Origin: Homalodisca vitripennis
Lineage: Eukaryota > Arthropoda > Insecta > Hemiptera > Cicadellidae
DNA length: 64,000 nucleotides
Reading direction: 5' to 3'
Assembly (NCBI RefSeq): GCF_021130785.1
Contig: NW_025776248.1
Coordinates: 124,001-188,000 of the forward strand
How positions within the stretch are numbered: position 1 is the stretch's first letter; every line of letters begins with the position of its first letter. The position numbers and the translations under genes were made by a program. Below, one piece after another: positions 47,793 through 57,144 of the stretch. The notes below the pieces were generated by a model. The model was not told the DNA's origin and did no database searches. It was given only the letters and a program-made list of their open reading frames with translations.

Positions 47793-48205
47793 ATTTATTA
47801 AGTAATAATTTGTAAACAACTTCTTTAAAATCTTTACCATCAGTCAACTCATTCAAAACAAAAACACATAAATGACCACAAATTGGGGGATCTATATAAT
47901 CTTGAATCTGAGAATCATTGTAGTAGACGCTTGATTTTTTTCAAATATTTAATCAATTCTATAGGTGGTTTGTCCTCAATTCTTCCATACGAATCAAAAT
48001 AACATGCATTCTTATCATTTTTATAATAACAAATCCAATGCGTTCCACTTCCCATAATCGAGTCTAAATTCACAATTCCACATTCAAATTTCTTAACTTT
48101 TTCAGGTAATGTATCTCTCATGAAGATTCCTCTAAAATGTTTAATATTTTTGCAGATATCTTCCAATTCCCCGAATGTTAAAGGTTTAAAATTTTTTTCA
48201 ATGTT
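47770..48205 (-). pseudogene. Adenain-like (Ulp1-fold) cysteine protease, broken
   Basis: The open segment 47,915-48,166 contains FRGIFMRD, CGIVNLD, GTHW (catalytic His) and FDSYG (catalytic Asp). After a frame change near 47,920 the frame carries CGHLC, the second Cys at 47,866-47,868 being the expected nucleophile. It ends with TGA at 47,770, overlapping the next gene's start by 23 bases. Such proteases mature capsid precursors. No ATG opens the frame: it is open only back to TAA at 48,206-48,208, which is the stop of the upstream gene in the same frame. Start unclear. Confidence 0.8.
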
Positions 48206-48633
48206 TTATTTCACGTAATTCAAAGTTTTTTCATCTAATCCAGATCCTGTAACATCTTCCAACTCTTTATCTAACCAATTTAAAATGTTTCGAACAATAG
48301 GAATCACATCTTTTTTAACGATTGGAGCAGCTTTACGAACATAAGGAACAACATTTTTAACAACTGGAATATTTTCTCAAAATCTAATAAATCTTTCAAA
48401 AGTCCAACATTTTTAAGTTCTTTCAACTGATTATAAGAAAATTCTATTCTGGTTCCTTTATTGTTTTTCTTATGTTTTTCGAGTTTATTGTATAGTCTAT
48501 TTGTTAAAAATATCTTATCTTCGCCATTTTTTAGTTGATCTATTTTAAATTGAATACTAACGGGTATTTTTTTCTTAAAAGCGGATTTTATTTTTTCTTT
48601 CTGATTTTTGCTGAAATTTACGTTCACCTCCAT
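48206..48633 (-). pseudogene. Polinton-conserved small basic virion protein (pX-like), frameshifted
   Basis: ATG at 48,633 sits in CTATATAAATGG. The N-terminal half (FSKNQKEKIKSAFKKKIPVS, then NKLEKHKKNNKG and YNQLKELK) is strongly basic, as in the small protein found next to the protease in many Polintons. After a frame change near 48,375 the frame carries hydrophobic repeats of IPVVKNVVPYVRKAAPIVKK type and ends ELEDVTGSGL before TAA. A GSGL-type site could be a protease cleavage site. DNA-binding or minor core function is inferred from adenovirus-like parallels. Confidence 0.6.
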
Positions 48634-48650
48634 TTATATAGTTAAAAATT
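48631..48650 (-). promoter_or_regulatory. Late-type promoter of the small basic virion gene
   Basis: The minus strand reads AAATTTTTAACTATATAAATG, with the start codon inside the motif. It overlaps the end of the upstream PLA2-like frame. Confidence 0.65.
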
Positions 48651-49205
48651 TTCAAGTTCTCTTCGATTCCCATTCCTAGTTTTCTCTTCAAAAACATTGC
48701 TCCAGCTGTTGGAAGCGCAACAAATCTTTCACCTAAACTAGCATCTTTTGATAAAAATCTATCCATTGCCTTATCTTGCAAAACTTTATCTGCTATATGT
48801 CTGGAATTTGTGTCTCTATGTTTTGCATAAAAAATATCGTGTTCCATTGCAGCTTCATCTAATTTATTCACACCAGGATCTCCTCTTTTTAGTCTTTTTT
48901 TCGAGTTTTGTGCCAGGCCCCAGATACTGATAAGTTGGTACGTGTAATTCAAAAGGTAAATTGTTGATAAAATCATTCAAAAGTCCGCTACCCTCAATCA
49001 TAGATGAACTTATTGCCGGCAAAATTCGTTTTAAATATTTAATTCCATCAGGTTTTTCAATCACCTCATCAAGTTTGTTCGAAATAAAATCTTTAATTGC
49101 TTTCTTTTCGTTCAAAAAATTGTTGTTTCCAGCCTTTTCTTGAGCATTAATATAATGAATAATCCATCGAGTTTTGTCAAATCGTCGATATATCTGTATT
49201 CAATC
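48640..49205 (-). pseudogene. Phospholipase A2-like virion domain, broken
   Basis: The segment 48,864-49,130 ends with LHVPTYQYLGPGT, the calcium-loop signature of viral PLA2 domains. After a frame change near 48,890 the next segment contains DPGVNKLDEAAMEHDIFYAK with the catalytic His-Asp pair, then ADKVLQDKA and a basic tail. In parvovirus capsids this domain breaches endosomal membranes; similar domains occur in insect Polinton-like elements. The frame is open upstream towards 49,200 and may be the C-terminal part of the gene at 49,212. All key residues appear present, but the frame is broken. Confidence 0.78.
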
Positions 49206-49211
49206 TTATTA

Positions 49212-49953
49212 TCACTGTATTTTCTTACACCTGATCCTTCGATTCGTTTTTTCCCAAATTGGTTTAATTAATTTCATATATTTTTTACCTCTACTTGACT
49301 TAGGCTTCTTAGTAGATGGATCATTATTTTTGTAAATTGAGTCAGATTTCCCATAAAATTTCTGTATACTTTTCAAATCTTCTTCAGAATATAAATTATC
49401 TTTTGGAGCGTTATGGTCTGTTAATAACCTCCATAAACCTTGAGTTCCTTTATATGTTTTTTCATTAATAATGATATCATTATGTTCAAAATTCACGGGC
49501 AAATTTCCAATCATAAAACTGTTCTTTTTCTTCTCCCAATACAAACCAAATTTATCATCTTTTACTCTAGGAAAGAATTTTCTACCAATTGGACCAACTA
49601 TTATATCCATTGTTCTAGGACTTATTGCTTCAACTATTGTAGATTCTTCAATGATTCGAGGTGTTGAAGATGGTAATTTTGGCAATTCAAACTCTTCTAC
49701 TTCAGATTCTGGAATCGAAATATCAGCAAATTGTCGTACAACTGGAACCAAATTCATCAAATTTTGATTATCGCTTAAAACGTTTTTCAATTTTACCTTC
49801 AACATTTTTTAATTGCAGAAGTTACAGGTTGATTATTTTTTGAATAAATTCTTGTTCTTTTTCATCAATTCGAATCTGTTCTTTAAATTCTTTGATTAAT
49901 TTCTTTTCGATTTGATCAAGTATTTTCGCTTCTTCAGAAGTTAAGTTCACCAT
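49212..49953 (-). pseudogene. Conserved Polinton-associated protein, unknown function, broken
   Basis: A likely start at 49,953 (MVNLTSEEAKILDQIEKKL, after CTAATTAAAATGG) runs about 44 codons before the frame shifts. The main open segment is 49,212-49,805. It contains RTMDIIVGPIGRKF, FGLYWEKKKNSFMIGNLPV and KGTQGLWRLLTD. After a shift near 49,255 the frame continues towards a WDD/YIDDL-type ending. Similar proteins accompany the PLA2 domain in insect elements. I cannot give a function. It may be the N-terminal part of one long gene ending in the PLA2-like domain. Confidence 0.55.
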
Positions 49954-49971
49954 TTTAATTAGAAAAATTTT

Positions 49972-50302
49972 GAAACGTGAACGTGGAACGTAAAACGTGA
50001 ACGTGGAACGTAAAAACTTGGAACGTAAAAAACTTGGAACGTAAAAACGTGAACGTGGAACGTAAAACGTGAACGTGGAACGTAAAAACGTGGAAACGTA
50101 AAAAACGTGAACGTGGAACGTGAACGTGAAACGTGGAACGTAAAAACGTGGAACGTAAAACGTGAACGTGGAACGTAAAACGTGGAACGTAAAACGTGAA
50201 CGTGGAACGTAAAACGTGAACGTGGAACGTAAAAACGTGAACGTGGAACGTAAAACGTGAATGTGGAACGTGAACGTGAAACGTGGAACGTAAAACGTGA
50301 AC
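49972..50302. repeat. AACGTG/GAACGTAAA minisatellite inside the element
   Basis: About 330 bases consist only of permutations of AACGTG, GAACGTGG and AACGTAAA(A), with units of 6-8 bases arranged in a loose ~20-base pattern. It lies between the end of the ATPase gene (50,385) and the likely start at 49,953. Every unit carries ACGT, so both strands carry the same core. It has no counterpart elsewhere in the window. It may be a slippage expansion or a cluster of binding sites. Confidence 0.93.
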
Positions 50303-50384
50303 AGATTTTACCGTTTTTCAGTTGTTTTTTATAATGTAAATAAAAAGTAAAGATAATGTAAAAATAATTATAACAAATATTTTA

Positions 50385-51074
50385 TCAAGTAGATTTGTCA
50401 GAACACTGAGCAGCATTTATATTAGAAAATTTATTCATATATTTACTATTTTTAGGTTTCAAAGTTAGATTAATAGATAAAAATCCATATTCTTCTTTCC
50501 AAATTTTATCATATAATTCATTAAAGTGGTTAAAACTCATATCAGATTCCACATAATTGTTGTAAATATTTCTCGAATAGTGATCATCTTGCTTAAAAAC
50601 ACACAACATATTCAAATTATTTGTAATAACTTGTTTATCAACCTTTGAAAAGCATTGGGAAAGATAGATACAAGATATGTTTTTGTGACGAGACATTACG
50701 AAATATTCCTTAATAACGTCCTGATTTTCCAAAATACAATCATCAAAAAACGATTAACGAATTGGGTTTATATTCGCTTTAACGGAACTATGTCCTCAGA
50801 AGCATTATAAAAATGTGATATCTCTTTGCTTAAGTTCTTCTCAATATTTTTGAATCTTTGTTGTAACTTTTTGTATGCGTCTTGTTCTAAAGATTTTACT
50901 AAAACCATACAAATTGGAATAAGGAATCAACCTATTGTAGATAAAATTCAATAATAAAGTTGTTTTTCCACATCCACTTGAACCAACAATTAACAATCTG
51001 ATTGGTTGATCTTTCTTATTTTCTTCAAACGTTTGAAGTTTTATCTGATCTTTTTGCTTTAAAAATTTCTCCAT
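50385..51074 (-). pseudogene. A32/FtsK-type DNA packaging ATPase, broken
   Basis: ATG at 51,074 lies in TTTTAAATGG. Walker A is GSSGCGKTTLL (about 50,955-50,985). A Walker B-like FFDDCILEN lies near 50,740-50,765. Further on are SRHKNISCIYLSQCF and the conserved Asn-containing NNLNMLCVFKQDD. The frame changes at least twice between 50,740 and 50,900, once in the T-run before Walker B. Total length of about 230 codons is normal for the family, which pumps DNA into preformed capsids. It is divergent from the penton-like gene, with 13 bases between the two start codons. Confidence 0.85.
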
Positions 51075-51090
51075 TTAAAATAGCGAAAAT
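51072..51090. promoter_or_regulatory. Divergent start region of ATPase and penton genes
   Basis: The minus strand reads TATTTTAAATGG into the ATPase. The plus strand reads AAAATAGCGAAAATGAAG into the penton-like gene. With 13 bases between ATGs, transcripts must be leaderless or start within the opposite gene. Confidence 0.55.
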
Positions 51091-51815
51091 GAAGCTGTTC
51101 AAGTTGACTTCAGAAAGCTCTAAATTAGTTTTAAACTTAGAACATCCTATTCATTTAGAGGAAGAATCAAATTATTTTATCGGTTTAAGCGGTTTTTATT
51201 CTGACAATTTTGTAATAAATATTAGTGAAAGTTTCTCCTTATTGTATAGGATTTAGTGAGAAGAACATAACAAAATATTATGGTTTAAACAAAGGATATT
51301 ATACCTTCGATCAAATAAAAAATTCCCTTAAAATTATCTGAAAACATTCAGACAATCAGATAAATCTTTAAACTTTGACGAAAACAAGTTTGAAATGCAA
51401 AAAAATTATCTCTCTAATAAAATTCAAATAAAATCACCAGTAAGAATAATGTTTTCAGCAATTATTGTAGATTTGTTAGGGTTTGTTCAAGAAACTATTG
51501 AGCCAAATCAGGTATATTTAGGAAATAAAACGCCAAAATTTAGACCGTTTGAAGTGCACTGCAATCTCGTTGAACCTAGTTTTGAAAATCATACCGAACA
51601 TCTTCACAAAGGATCTGAAATTTTGTACACATTTTTTCCCAAATGTTGCCTATGGATCAAAAATCAGTGAAAAACCGAATGAAATCGATTATATTCCAAT
51701 TAGAAAAAATATTAAATGAATTCAAAAAATCGTTCTAACTATACAAGACTCTGAGGGAAATTTATTAAATAGTGAGAGTAAAACAACAATATATTTAAGA
51801 TTGAAAAAGGAATAA
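51088..51815 (+). pseudogene. Penton-like minor capsid protein (single jelly roll), broken
   Basis: ATG at 51,088 (MKLFKLTSESSKLVLNL) opens 56 codons. After frame changes between 51,255 and 51,395, the segment 51,395-51,670 continues with SPVRIMFSAIIVDLLGF, VHCNLVEPSFENH and ILYTFFP. A last shift near 51,640 leads to a C-terminal part with NEIDYIPIRKN and IQDSEGNLLN, ending near TAA at 51,813-51,815. This matches the vertex protein usually encoded beside the ATPase or capsid in Polintons. At about 240 codons it is of normal length. The first frame change follows GFYSDNFVINIS. Confidence 0.72.
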
Positions 51816-51863
51816 AAATGAGTTGATGATGATGACAAAATTCAATATTTTTACTTAAAAAAC

Positions 51864-51887
51864 AAGGGGCTATTCGAATGGCCCCTT
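51864..51887. terminator. Stem-loop after the penton-like gene
   Basis: AAGGGGC (51,864) pairs with GCCCCTT (51,881). The inner ATTCGAAT is itself palindromic, and one T-G pair is the only irregularity. It is GC-rich for the element and sits 49 bases after the penton-like stop and 91 bases before the BRO start, so it could mark a transcript end. The role is inferred. Confidence 0.45.
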
Positions 51888-51962
51888 AACAATCTTCATC
51901 CTGACACTGTTTTTTATCAATGAATCTGGCCTTTATTCTCGAAATAAAAATTACTAGTTAAA

Positions 51963-51981
51963 TTTCTTTTCTATCTAAATG
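51963..51981 (+). promoter_or_regulatory. Late-type promoter of the BRO gene
   Basis: TTTCTTTTCTATCTAAATGG ends in the ATG at 51,979. It is the same motif as the capsid promoter with one change (TATCTAAATG). Confidence 0.6.
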
Positions 51982-52811
51982 GAGTAAGTTGTAGACCTAC
52001 TCAATAATCAACTTAGATTTGAAAACAAACATATCTTTACAATTGTGGATGATAATAATGAATTTTGGTTCAAAGCAAAAGATGTAGCAGAAATATTAGA
52101 ATTTAAAAATACGAATAAAGCTATTATTGACCATGTTAAAGAAAAGTACAGAATAACATTTAAAAACAAAGGGGGTAACGAATCGTTACTACCTTCAAAT
52201 TTTCAAGAAAACACTATTTTCATTAATGAACCGGGAATATATTCTTTAATATTAAAATCTAAAATGAAGAAAGCAGAATTATTTCAAGACTGGGTTTTAG
52301 AAGAAGTATTACCCTCCATTAGAAAATTTGGTGAGTACAAACTTAAAAACAAGATTAAATATTTAGACGACGAAGTTAAACACTTGCAAATTAAAGATGA
52401 AATAAAAACGGAAATAATCGCAAAAAAAGTGTAAAAATTGACTTAATGAAACCAGACCTTGTTTGTAAAGATTATGATAAGAAAAAACACCATGTTTTTG
52501 TATTAATTAAAAAGAATCACATGTGGGAATATCCTTATTATGTTATCAGAGCTCAAAAGAGAGAAATACCGAAAAGACTGAAAGAACTTGAAATTGATTA
52601 CCCAGAAATGGAAATTTTATTAAGATATGGAGATCCAAATAGTATAAATCTCTACAACCAAATGAGAGAATCTTTGAATATTTTATACAACGGAAATCAT
52701 TTTACTACAAATATGGCAGAATCTCGACTGATTTATAGAATATCTAAATTACACGATGAAAATGTTTCTAAATTTTTACTAGACATTCGAATTATGATAT
52801 TTTGTTTGTAA
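51979..52811 (+). pseudogene. BRO family protein (Bro-N DNA-binding domain plus C-terminal domain), broken
   Basis: ATG at 51,979 is followed by TAA as codon 3. The frame then stays open in the same phase to 52,434, an internal ATG being available at 52,045. Bro-N hallmarks are FWFKAKDVAEILEF, INEPGIYSLILKSK and FQDWVLEEVLPSIRKFG. In another frame, 52,446-52,811 encodes the usual C-terminal partner (HHVFVLIKKNHMWEYPYYVI; YGDPNSINLYNQMRE). BRO proteins bind DNA and are multiplied in baculoviruses, entomopoxviruses and other insect viruses. One frameshift near 52,435 and the codon-3 stop separate the parts; both halves remain separately translatable. Confidence 0.85.
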
Positions 52812-53009
52812 ATGTCTTTTAAGACTATAGAAATGTTGAATTTCTCTTCCGCATACGCAATGAACTGGTCTAGCAAAGATTTGTTTAGCACAATCTTTAC
52901 AATATGCTTGTTTGTTGTCTTTACTATAATGGAGATTATAAAATTCTGAAATATTCTTAACTTTTTTACACCGTGTGCATTCTTTCTCTTCTAAAGTTAA
53001 TTTTTCCAT
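52779..53009 (-). CDS. Zinc-binding protein with two metal sites (76 aa)
   Basis: This intact gene starts at ATG 53,009, after TAATAAAATGG. C11, C14, C37 and C40 form CX2C-X22-CX2C; then C51, C53, H66 and H72 suggest a second, C2H2-like site (HCVCGREIQHFYSLKRHLQT). The first site has the same spacing as the 45-residue protein just upstream (53,014), so the two are probably paralogues. It overlaps the 3' end of the BRO C-terminal frame tail-to-tail by about 30 bases. Function unknown; nucleic-acid binding is plausible. Confidence 0.7.
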   Translation of the reverse strand: MEKLTLEEKECTRCKKVKNISEFYNLHYSKDNKQAYCKDCAKQIFARPVHCVCGREIQHFYSLKRHLQTKYHNSNV

Positions 53010-53013
53010 TTTA

Positions 53014-53151
53014 TTAAATAATTATTTTTCTATATTTCTTATTACAATCCTTACAATAATAGTATAATCCATCTTTTCTAGTCTTATCTTGACAAAACTT
53101 TGATAAATCTGTAAATTCTTGACACATGGAACATTTCTTTTGGGCCTCCAT
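53014..53151 (-). CDS. Small zinc-ribbon protein (45 aa)
   Basis: ATG at 53,151 lies in CTATATAAATGG, one of the best copies of the promoter motif. The 45-codon frame is intact, with C7, C10, C33 and C36 (CX2C-X22-CX2C) and a basic tail. It stops at 53,014, just before the next gene's ATG at 53,009. Sequence resemblance to the N-terminus of that gene (YYYCKDCNKK versus AYCKDCAKQ) indicates tandem duplication. Confidence 0.7.
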   Translation of the reverse strand: MEAQKKCSMCQEFTDLSKFCQDKTRKDGLYYYCKDCNKKYRKIII

Positions 53152-53168
53152 TTATATAGAAAAAAATT
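53149..53168 (-). promoter_or_regulatory. Late-type promoter of the 45-residue zinc-ribbon gene
   Basis: The minus strand reads AATTTTTTTCTATATAAATG, the same 20 bases as the capsid promoter at 45,681-45,700. Confidence 0.7.
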
Positions 53169-53231
53169 ATAGCTTTGACTTTCTCAATTCATATTCGTAA
53201 AAATTCCGGTTATTTCTCAATTTTCAAAGTT

Positions 53232-56200
53232 TCAAAGTTTATTTAATTCGTCTAATATATCAGATTTCGCTTCATTTTTATAGCCATACGGTACTGTATC
53301 GATCTTATTTTCTAGGATAATTCTCTTATCATCTTTAGCGTTCAGTGCTAACTTGTTTATAGTAACGGTGTACAACTCATGTTTATAGCTTTTGATTACT
53401 GTCATCTCCCTAAATTCTTCTTTATCTTCGAACAAACATCTCTTCAAGTTTTCAATATTTATTGTTTTATTTACAACGCTTCTCTTAATTCCTTTGCATC
53501 TTACTGGATTTTTGTCTAGATATTTGTACGAGTACATTTTCGATCTCAAACCACAAAATTCTTCTAAAACTTCGCTATTTAACTCATCTTTGAATTTCCC
53601 TATTACCTTCTTATTTTTAGTAGTAAAACATTCGTGATCTTTTGGATAATCACTTGTATCAAAGTCATCTATATTTTATTTAATAATTTTAAAAGGATCT
53701 CGTTTCAATTCTAGGATTGATTCAATTCGTATCCATGTAACACAGATTCAAATCTGGGTCAAACTTCTTTAATTTATCGTAATAAAACTCATACATTAAC
53801 AATTTTGATAGGTCAAGAACTGAAAATCCTATGTAGATCGGTTTATTAAATTTAACCTTTTGTTTGTACATGTGACTCGCTATACAGTTGTCGTCAAAGA
53901 TATTGAAACATTTGAAGTTCGTTTTCTTGGCTTGTTTCATTGAACATTCTTCATTTCCTAGTTTGATATCACATCTATTTCGCATATTTTCCATACTTTT
54001 TTCCAAAAACCGAGTTGTTCATCAGCTTATAAAAGTCCTTTTCAAAGTCACTTGTAGCTTTGGCTCTCATGTTGGTATTAAAATCAATGTACTTTTTCAT
54101 AAAAGGCTTCTGATCGAGTGCTATAACTCTATTCACATGTTTCAACACCATCCCTTGTTCGAGGTAAAATTTCAAATTTCTTGAATGAACAACGTATTCA
54201 GTTTTATCCAGTAAAGTTGTGCAAAGTTTTGTTTTTATAATGTTCGGGAGCAAGAGGTAAATCCTTGTGATGTTCATGTAAATTTGTTGGATATCCTAGA
54301 TCAACTTCGAGAATATAGCCATAATCTTCGTCGCCAGTGAGTTCTAAAATTGTTTCTTGCCACTCTTCTTTTGTATATGTTTTAGGATTCATCCACTTGA
54401 TATCACCATATGGTAAATTTTGCATAAGACCATAACCATAAAGGTTGTTTGCATCGACATAAAGTAAATAGTTTTCGGGCTTTGTCTTATCGAAATCTTT
54501 CAAATATTTGTTATTTGCTTTAACATATCGCTTAATCCATTGAGAAATACCTCCACGAATACCTTTTTCAATCATTAAATACATATTATAATCACTAATC
54601 AATTGTAATTTTTATTTTCGTCAATTTTAACATATTATCCCAAGCAAGACTTGGAGCAGTTAGATAATGTGCTGGATCAAGTTTGTAACAATTTAGACAA
54701 ATGTTTCTGAAGTTTTCGAATATATCAGCGAGCAATAGTACAAATCAGAGTAATTTCCATGATTTTTCTCTTTTAATTTTGTTCCAAACGCTCAAGTAGT
54801 GTTGATAATCTTTCAAAGATATGCTCTCATCTGTCAAAAGTGAATAGAAATCTTGAATTTTCAGCTCTTCTGTGTAATCAAGTTTTTCAATACTATCGAT
54901 AAATTCGTAAGGAAATATGCCTTTTCCAGATAGAATTTTAAAGATTTCTTCTTCGTCATTTGGTTGTCTTTCTAGAATATTGCGTTTTAATATTCGTCCA
55001 TCTTGTATAAAATGATTTGTATGTTTGAAGTCTTCTTTCTTTAGATTTTTAGCTAATTTTTCAATAGATGATGCCATAAATCTGAACGTATCTACGAATG
55101 AAAACTTGAACTTTCTTGGTTTATCATCTTCAAACTCATACCCATATCCTGAATTTACTGAATAATTTATATATTTTTCATCTGTGTTTGCGATCAAATC
55201 AACATTTCCATATTGTTTAGCCAATTCCTTTATGTACAAATGAGTATCGTAATTTGACATATTGTGACAGAAAACTGGGATGTTCTGGGGAAATTTCAAA
55301 TTCAGATTGCAACATGAATGAGCTGCGCCTCGAAATTTACCTGTTTAAATGACAATGATCTCTTACTTCATTATAACTCTTATCTTTCCAATTATCAGGA
55401 GTAAAACCATACTGAATTGACCCAACATCATAAGCAGACCATTCACAGATATGACAAACGTTTGAATTTTGATATGAAAATTTCTTCTTCTTCAGTTAAT
55501 TTCATAGGCTTCATGTTCTTTGAATTATATTTTTTAGCTATATATTTTGATAATTTATTGAGTTCATCAAACAATTTTGCAGGAACATTAGGCAAATCGT
55601 CTTCATTTTTGGCTCGATAAAATATCGGTTTATACATGCGATTGGTCACATTCGACACTAAATATAGAGTAAAACCATAAGGAATGTGCTTCTGAATCTT
55701 AGTTGTAGTCGATCTTTGTGGATTGTTCTTACATGTCGAAATTTTCTCTAATATGCTCTCAAAATCCATATAAATAACGTACGGATGGCTAAACTTCTTT
55801 TGATAATTAGTAAATTTAGTTGTTTGACCTGAAAACGGCATAATTGGCTTACAAAATTCATGTTGCTTGCAAATTTCTAAATGATCTGTTAAATCTCCAG
55901 ATTTGTAGAAATGACTCAAACATCTTCTACAAAGAAATTTTTTTATTTTTACATTTAGATAATTGAGAGAAAACGAGTTTATTTAAATCCGTGATCAAAA
56001 CATAATGAGATTTATCATCTTGCTTAAAATACAATAAATCAACGTTTAATTCAGCGTCATAAATTTCTGAAATTTGCAATGGAACAATATTAATTTTCTC
56101 ATCAAAGCTATACACATTTACAGACATTTTTGGATAATTGTACTTAGAATTATAACTTCGTTTTTCAAAATAATTTTATATTTTTCAGAGACATAGGATA

Positions 56201-57144
56201 ATCAAAACCTGAAAATATTTCGTCATTCACAAATTGTTCATATTGTTTTGCTCTGTCTGCACGAGTTTCTTTTTTTTCAATAGCACATCGGATAGAATAA
56301 ATAAAACAGAAATCATCTTTATTTTTGATATTCACACAAGCCTTCCTATCTTTGATTATCTTTGGTAAATCGATATATGATCCTGCGTTCATCATTTCGT
56401 GTTTATTAATGCTCAAAACTAGTTGTTTGCAGCTTTTAAATGTCCATCCAGAACCTCTATTTGGATGATTTGTCTGTTCTCGATGTGTTAATTTATTAAA
56501 TTGCTTAGTAATAAAGTCGTTTACGTCAAAGATTTCATCTGCTTTTATAGTACATTGGGCAAGTTTGTGGTTCACCGTTCACTAAAGTTCTTTCGTATTC
56601 ACATTCCAAAGAGAGATATCCTTTCATATTTTTAACATTTTCTTGAAATTTCTCGATTAAACTTTTAATTTCTGGCCTCATAATTGATAGATATTTGTAA
56701 ATTGACATGGAATTGTCGTTCAAGTTTGTTAAAATGTATTGCTTGAAAAGACCGTGTATTGAGGATAAAACTTCTACATCAATGATATTTTTAGGTTTTT
56801 CGTTAAGAGTTTCACCTATTTGCTCGATGATTTTCTGACTTAGTTTTATCGTTTGTTTCAATGGACAATTTTTCAGCGATTGATTGAATTTTTTTGTCAG
56901 TAAATATATTAAGATCTTTTTTATCTTCCTTAAAGCTTTTCTTTAATTCACGCAATTTTTCTATATTGTACATCTTTTCATGATCGACAATTTAATTTTC
57001 TTTAGCCCAATTCCTCAAATAATTCAGTTCACTTTCGTAAAGTTGTTTGTTTTTTAAATGGAGTTTTGAGCTATAATGTCGATCATAGTTATGTTTTAGG
57101 ATTTCTTTCTTACAAAATGGACATGTTATTTTTTCACCCTTCAT
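53232..57144 (-). pseudogene. Protein-primed family B DNA polymerase, broken
   Basis: This gene spans 3.9 kb in many frames. ATG at 57,144 begins a short frame with a C2H2 finger (C8, C11, H23, H29) that ends in TAA near 56,998; the same phase then continues. Polymerase motifs in order are Exo I MDFES (55,764), Exo II HNMSNYDTHL (55,248), motif A YVDANNLYG (54,455), motif B KLMNNSVFG (about 54,020) and motif C YMDTN (53,725). In motif C the second Asp of YMDTD is Asn in the frame read here, and a stop follows. The C-terminal part (53,232-53,640) includes KMYSYKYLDKNPV. At least seven frameshifts or stops are visible. In life it would copy the linear genome from a terminal protein. Confidence 0.9.

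Noticed and set aside
48748..49843. Plus-strand frames of 60-98 codons inside the virus-like element
   Set aside because: They are antisense shadows of the PLA2-like and associated minus-strand genes.
55417..55620. 67-codon plus-strand frame
   Set aside because: Antisense shadow of the polymerase exonuclease region.
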